NCBI GenBank assembly: GCA_005884825.1
Contig: VAZT01000258.1
Location: forward strand, 1-8,277
DNA from: Alphaproteobacteria bacterium
GTDB taxonomy: Bacteria; Pseudomonadota; Alphaproteobacteria; ATCC43930; CGMCC-115725
Direction of reading: 5' to 3'
DNA length: 8,277 nt
The translations under genes were made by a program, and so were the position numbers. Shown one piece after another: positions 6,203 to 8,277 of this stretch; position 1 is the first letter of the stretch; every line of letters starts with the position of its first letter. The notes beneath the pieces are model-generated. The model searched no databases. It saw nothing but the letters and a program-made list of their open reading frames with translations, and was not told the DNA's origin.

Positions 6203-7158
6203 GCGGCAGCGCTCTCGACCGAATGCCACAACCGGTGCGCCGCCGCCTCGGCGGCATCGACGGAGAGGCCGTCCATCAACGTGCCCGTGGTCCGATGGTC
6301 GAAACCGGGGCCGAACATCGCTTCGGGCGCGTCTGCCGAGCGGACCCAGGCAGTCCGCCGGCCCCACGGCGCGTACTGAGCGACGGGGCTAGGGCCGAAC
6401 AGCCCCAGGGTCGGGGTCCCCGAGGCGGCGGCGATGTGCATCAGCCCGGTATCGTTGCCGATGAACATCGCGCAGCGCCGCAGCACCGCGGCGGCGGTTA
6501 AGAGATCGACGCGGCCGACGAGATCGATCCGCCGCGCTGGAGGGAGCGCCGCCAGCAGCGGCTCGGCAAGTTCGCGTTCATGAGCTGCGGCCAGCACCGC
6601 GACCCGACTTCCGGGCAGCGGGCCGGATGCGGCGGTCAGGCGCGCGGCGAGTTCGCCAAAACGCTCTGCCCGCCACTGTTTGGCCGGCCAATTCGCAGCT
6701 GGGCCGATCGCCAGCGCCGGGGGGCCCGGAGAGATTAAAGCGCCCGCCGCCCGCTCGTGGTGCGGCGCAGTCCAGAGGCGCGGGTCGGGCGGAGGATCGA
6801 GGTCGAAAAGGCGCGCGAGCTGGCGAACGCGATGCTCGCGCGCATCGCCCTTCGCCATGACCTTGCGCTCTCCGGCGCGCAACATCCAGGCAACCGCCGA
6901 GCCCCGCAGATCGACGACGAGATCCCAGCGGCGCGTCGCAACCGCGCTATAAAACGGCAGCCAATGCAGCGACCAGCGCCGTTTTTCCACGACGACGATT
7001 TGCTCGAGCCCGGGCACCGCCTCGAACAGCGGAGCCGCGACCGGCCCCGCCGCAATCGTCAGCCGCGCGTGCGGGTAGCGCTCGATCAGGTGGCTGAGCA
7101 GACCGGTCGACAACACGGCATCGCCGATGCGCGTCGCGGTAACAAACAGGATGTGCAT
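6199..7158 (-). CDS. family 9 glycosyltransferase, heptosyltransferase-like
   Basis: A 319-residue GT-B enzyme of the WaaC/WaaF family, which transfers heptose or a related sugar from an ADP-activated donor onto lipid A-core in the cytoplasm at the inner membrane. Motifs: HILFVTATRIGDAVLSTGLL at the N-terminus with the conserved acidic residue D13, DLVVDLRGSAVAWML (79-93), IGPAANWPAKQW (151-162), VGRVDLL, and the donor-site signature GNDTGLMHIAAASGTPTLGLFGPS (234-257). It is full length for the family. I chose ATG 7158 because the family starts there and because the possible TTG at 7206 lies in the -35 box of the promoter. The leader would be only about 13 bases and has no clear Shine-Dalgarno sequence. 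It is the first gene of the operon, and its stop overlaps the next GTG start. The exact sugar cannot be told. Confidence 0.9.
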   Translation of the reverse strand: MHILFVTATRIGDAVLSTGLLSHLIERYPHARLTIAAGPVAAPLFEAVPGLEQIVVVEKRRWSLHWLPFYSAVATRRWDLVVDLRGSAVAWMLRAGERKVMAKGDAREHRVRQLARLFDLDPPPDPRLWTAPHHERAAGALISPGPPALAIGPAANWPAKQWRAERFGELAARLTAASGPLPGSRVAVLAAAHERELAEPLLAALPPARRIDLVGRVDLLTAAAVLRRCAMFIGNDTGLMHIAAASGTPTLGLFGPSPVAQYAPWGRRTAWVRSADAPEAMFGPGFDHRTTGTLMDGLSVDAAEAAAHRLWHSVESAAA

Positions 7159-7177
7159 TTCGCCCGGGTCCAGCGGC

Positions 7178-7206
7178 CTTATATCCCGACCTCCGCCGCT
7201 TGCCAA
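7178..7206 (-). promoter_or_regulatory. sigma70-type promoter of the glycosyltransferase operon
   Basis: On the minus strand TTGGCA (7206-7201) and TATAAG (7183-7178) are separated by exactly 17 bases, each matching the consensus at five of six positions. Transcription would start at about 7172-7170, leaving a leader of about 13 bases before the ATG at 7158. Confidence 0.65.
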
Positions 7207-7208
7207 GC
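7198..7208. promoter_or_regulatory. small palindrome between divergent genes, possible operator
   Basis: GCTTG and CAAGC flank a single central base, giving an 11-base inverted repeat. It covers the -35 box of the operon promoter and a TTGCCA on the opposite strand (7200-7205) that could serve ygfZ. The -10 match for ygfZ is poor, so only the overlap with the operon promoter is well supported. No regulator is known from the sequence. Confidence 0.25.
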
Positions 7209-7237
7209 AGGCGGTCCCGGCCTAACTCTACCCCGCC

Positions 7238-8140
7238 ATGGCCGACGCCAGCTTCGTTATGCTCGATGATCGAGGCATTCTCGCCGTCTCGGGCCCCGAT
7301 CGCCGCCCGTTTCTGCAGGGCCTCGTATCGAACGACGTGGAGAAGGTCGGTCCGACGTCGGCCCGCTATGCGGCTCTGCTCACCGCGCAGGGCAAATACC
7401 TGCACGACTTCATGATGGTCGAAGCGGGCGAATCGATCTGGCTCGAAGCAGAGGCGGCCCGTCTCGCCGATCTGAAGCGGCGGCTCTCGATGTATCGGCT
7501 GCGCGCCAAGGTCTCGCTCGACGAGAGACTCGACCTCGCCGTGGCAGCGATATTCGGAGCTGACACAATAGCGATCCTCGGTCTGCCGAGCGAGCCAGGC
7601 GCCACCCGGCCGTCCGGGTCGGGCGTCGTCTTCGTCGATCCGCGGCTGGCTCCTCTCGGCGCGCGTGCCATCCTGCTACGTGAGGAGGCACGGGCATTTC
7701 TCGCCGATGCCGGCATCGCCGAAGCCGGTTCCGACAGCTACGACCGGCTGCGGCTGTCGCTCGGCGTTCCCGACGGCAGCCGCGATCTGGTACTGGAGAA
7801 ATCGATCCTGCTCGAAGCAGGCTTCGACGAACTGAACGGCGTCGACTGGCAGAAGGGCTGCTATATCGGCCAGGAGTTGACCGCGCGGACGAAGTATCGC
7901 GGGCTCGTCAAAAAGCGGCTGATGCCGGTCCGGATCGACGGGCCGACCCCTCCGTCCGGAGCAGTCGTAACAGCGAATGGGCGCGAAATCGGCGAAATGC
8001 GGTCGAGCCGCGACGGTCTCGGTCTGGCGCTGCTGCGGATCGAACCGGTGCGCGAGGGCAAGACTCTTGCCGCAGGTGAAGCCATTCTCCTCCCGGTCAG
8101 ACCCGCTTGGATGCGGCTGGAAGACGACATCTCGCCTTAA
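7238..8140 (+). CDS. ygfZ: YgfZ/GcvT-domain folate-binding protein
   Basis: A 300-residue protein of the YgfZ/IBA57 family, which binds tetrahydrofolate and helps build or repair certain iron-sulfur enzymes in the cytoplasm. The N-terminal part has the aminomethyltransferase-like fold: DDRGILAVSGPDRRPFLQGLVSND, then LLTAQGKYLHDFMM, then MYRLRAKVSL. The signature KGCYIGQE is at 206-213 with the conserved Cys208, followed by LTARTKYRGLVKKRL. The C-terminal beta domain has GREIGEMRSS and GLALLRIE. E. coli YgfZ is slightly longer (about 326 residues), so this is a normal compact form. The ATG at 7238 fits the family N-terminus, although no Shine-Dalgarno sequence is seen; ATG 7259 is the alternative. 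It is divergent from the LPS operon with a 79-base gap. The function is unrelated to sugar transfer, so the adjacency may only be shared regulation or chance. Confidence 0.93.
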   Translation: MADASFVMLDDRGILAVSGPDRRPFLQGLVSNDVEKVGPTSARYAALLTAQGKYLHDFMMVEAGESIWLEAEAARLADLKRRLSMYRLRAKVSLDERLDLAVAAIFGADTIAILGLPSEPGATRPSGSGVVFVDPRLAPLGARAILLREEARAFLADAGIAEAGSDSYDRLRLSLGVPDGSRDLVLEKSILLEAGFDELNGVDWQKGCYIGQELTARTKYRGLVKKRLMPVRIDGPTPPSGAVVTANGREIGEMRSSRDGLGLALLRIEPVREGKTLAAGEAILLPVRPAWMRLEDDISP

Positions 8141-8161
8141 CCTGATCAATTATTGATCAGG
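8141..8161. repeat. perfect palindrome just after ygfZ
   Basis: CCTGATCAAT (8141-8150), a single T, then ATTGATCAGG (8152-8161): ten-base arms with no mismatch, beginning on the base after the ygfZ TAA. As RNA it would form an eight-base stem with a five-base loop. Neither strand has a run of T after the stem, so it is not a standard intrinsic terminator. It could still end or stabilise transcripts of convergent genes, or bind a dimeric protein as DNA. It is AT-rich in a very GC-rich setting, which makes chance less likely. Confidence 0.6.
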
Positions 8162-8173
8162 GCCGGAACCGCA

Positions 8174-8277
8174 CTACCCCTCCAGGGCTCGGGCGTCCAC
8201 CAACCGATCGCGATCACGCACGTGCCCGCGCGAGGCGGGCTCGGTCAATCCGGCGGCCAGGGTCGGTCGCGTCGCCG
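8174..8277 (-). CDS. possible 3' end of a convergent gene, partial
   Basis: A minus-strand frame is open from the right edge to a TAG at 8176-8174, giving 33 codons that end HVRDRDRLVDARALEG. About 85 percent of its third positions are G or C, as expected of a gene in this genome, and it would converge on ygfZ with the palindrome between them. A second minus-strand frame, ending at a TGA at 8216-8214, is also open to the edge but less gene-like. I do not recognise either product. Confidence 0.28.
   Translation of the reverse strand, partial: ATRPTLAAGLTEPASRGHVRDRDRLVDARALEG

Noticed and set aside
7156..7206. Earlier TTG start (7206) for the heptosyltransferase-like gene
   Set aside because: The added 16 residues are not family-like and their codons would overlap the -35 and -10 boxes of the operon promoter.

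Overview
The window is GC-rich chromosomal DNA, most likely from an alphaproteobacterium (Rhodospirillales or Hyphomicrobiales type). That placement rests on protein family style: a BBP2/OmpL-like porin, a compact lipopolysaccharide (LPS) glycosyltransferase operon, a YgfZ with a KGCYIGQE motif, and a REP-like palindrome of a kind common in that class. There is no rRNA or tRNA, so the placement is an inference. I see no CRISPR array, transposase, phage gene or defence system.

Layout. Bases 1-479 hold no convincing gene: only a weak open frame on the minus strand running off the left edge, and the leader of the porin gene. Bases 480-1736 (+) encode a secreted outer-membrane beta-barrel porin. 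Convergent to it, ending 19 bases away, is a minus-strand operon of five genes read from 7158 down to 1756: a family 9 heptosyltransferase-like enzyme, a family 2 glycosyltransferase, two family 4 glycosyltransferases, and an asparagine synthetase-like amidotransferase. Neighbouring genes overlap by 1 to 4 bases at every junction. A good sigma70-type promoter (TTGGCA, 17 bases, TATAAG) sits just before the first gene. Divergent from the operon is ygfZ (7238-8140, +), which is followed at once by a perfect palindrome. The last 100 bases may be the 3' end of a convergent gene.

How it works together. The operon looks like a cell-surface polysaccharide (LPS core or O-chain) assembly set: cytoplasmic or membrane-associated transferases add sugars in turn, and the AsnB-like protein may amidate a sugar acid or supply asparagine. 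YgfZ is an unrelated folate-dependent iron-sulfur protein maintenance factor.

Odd points. The last two operon genes both look internally deleted. asnB loses roughly 30 residues near its C-terminus together with the reading frame; the correct C-terminus is visible in another frame. The second family 4 transferase appears to lack about 35-40 residues of its N-terminal domain, in frame. Both junctions fall in the same octamer, CTGGCGCC. Separately, a REP-like palindrome has become the C-terminal tail and stop codon of the family 2 enzyme and the start codon of the next gene. I found no convincing new system; the deletions and the domesticated palindrome are the points most worth checking.
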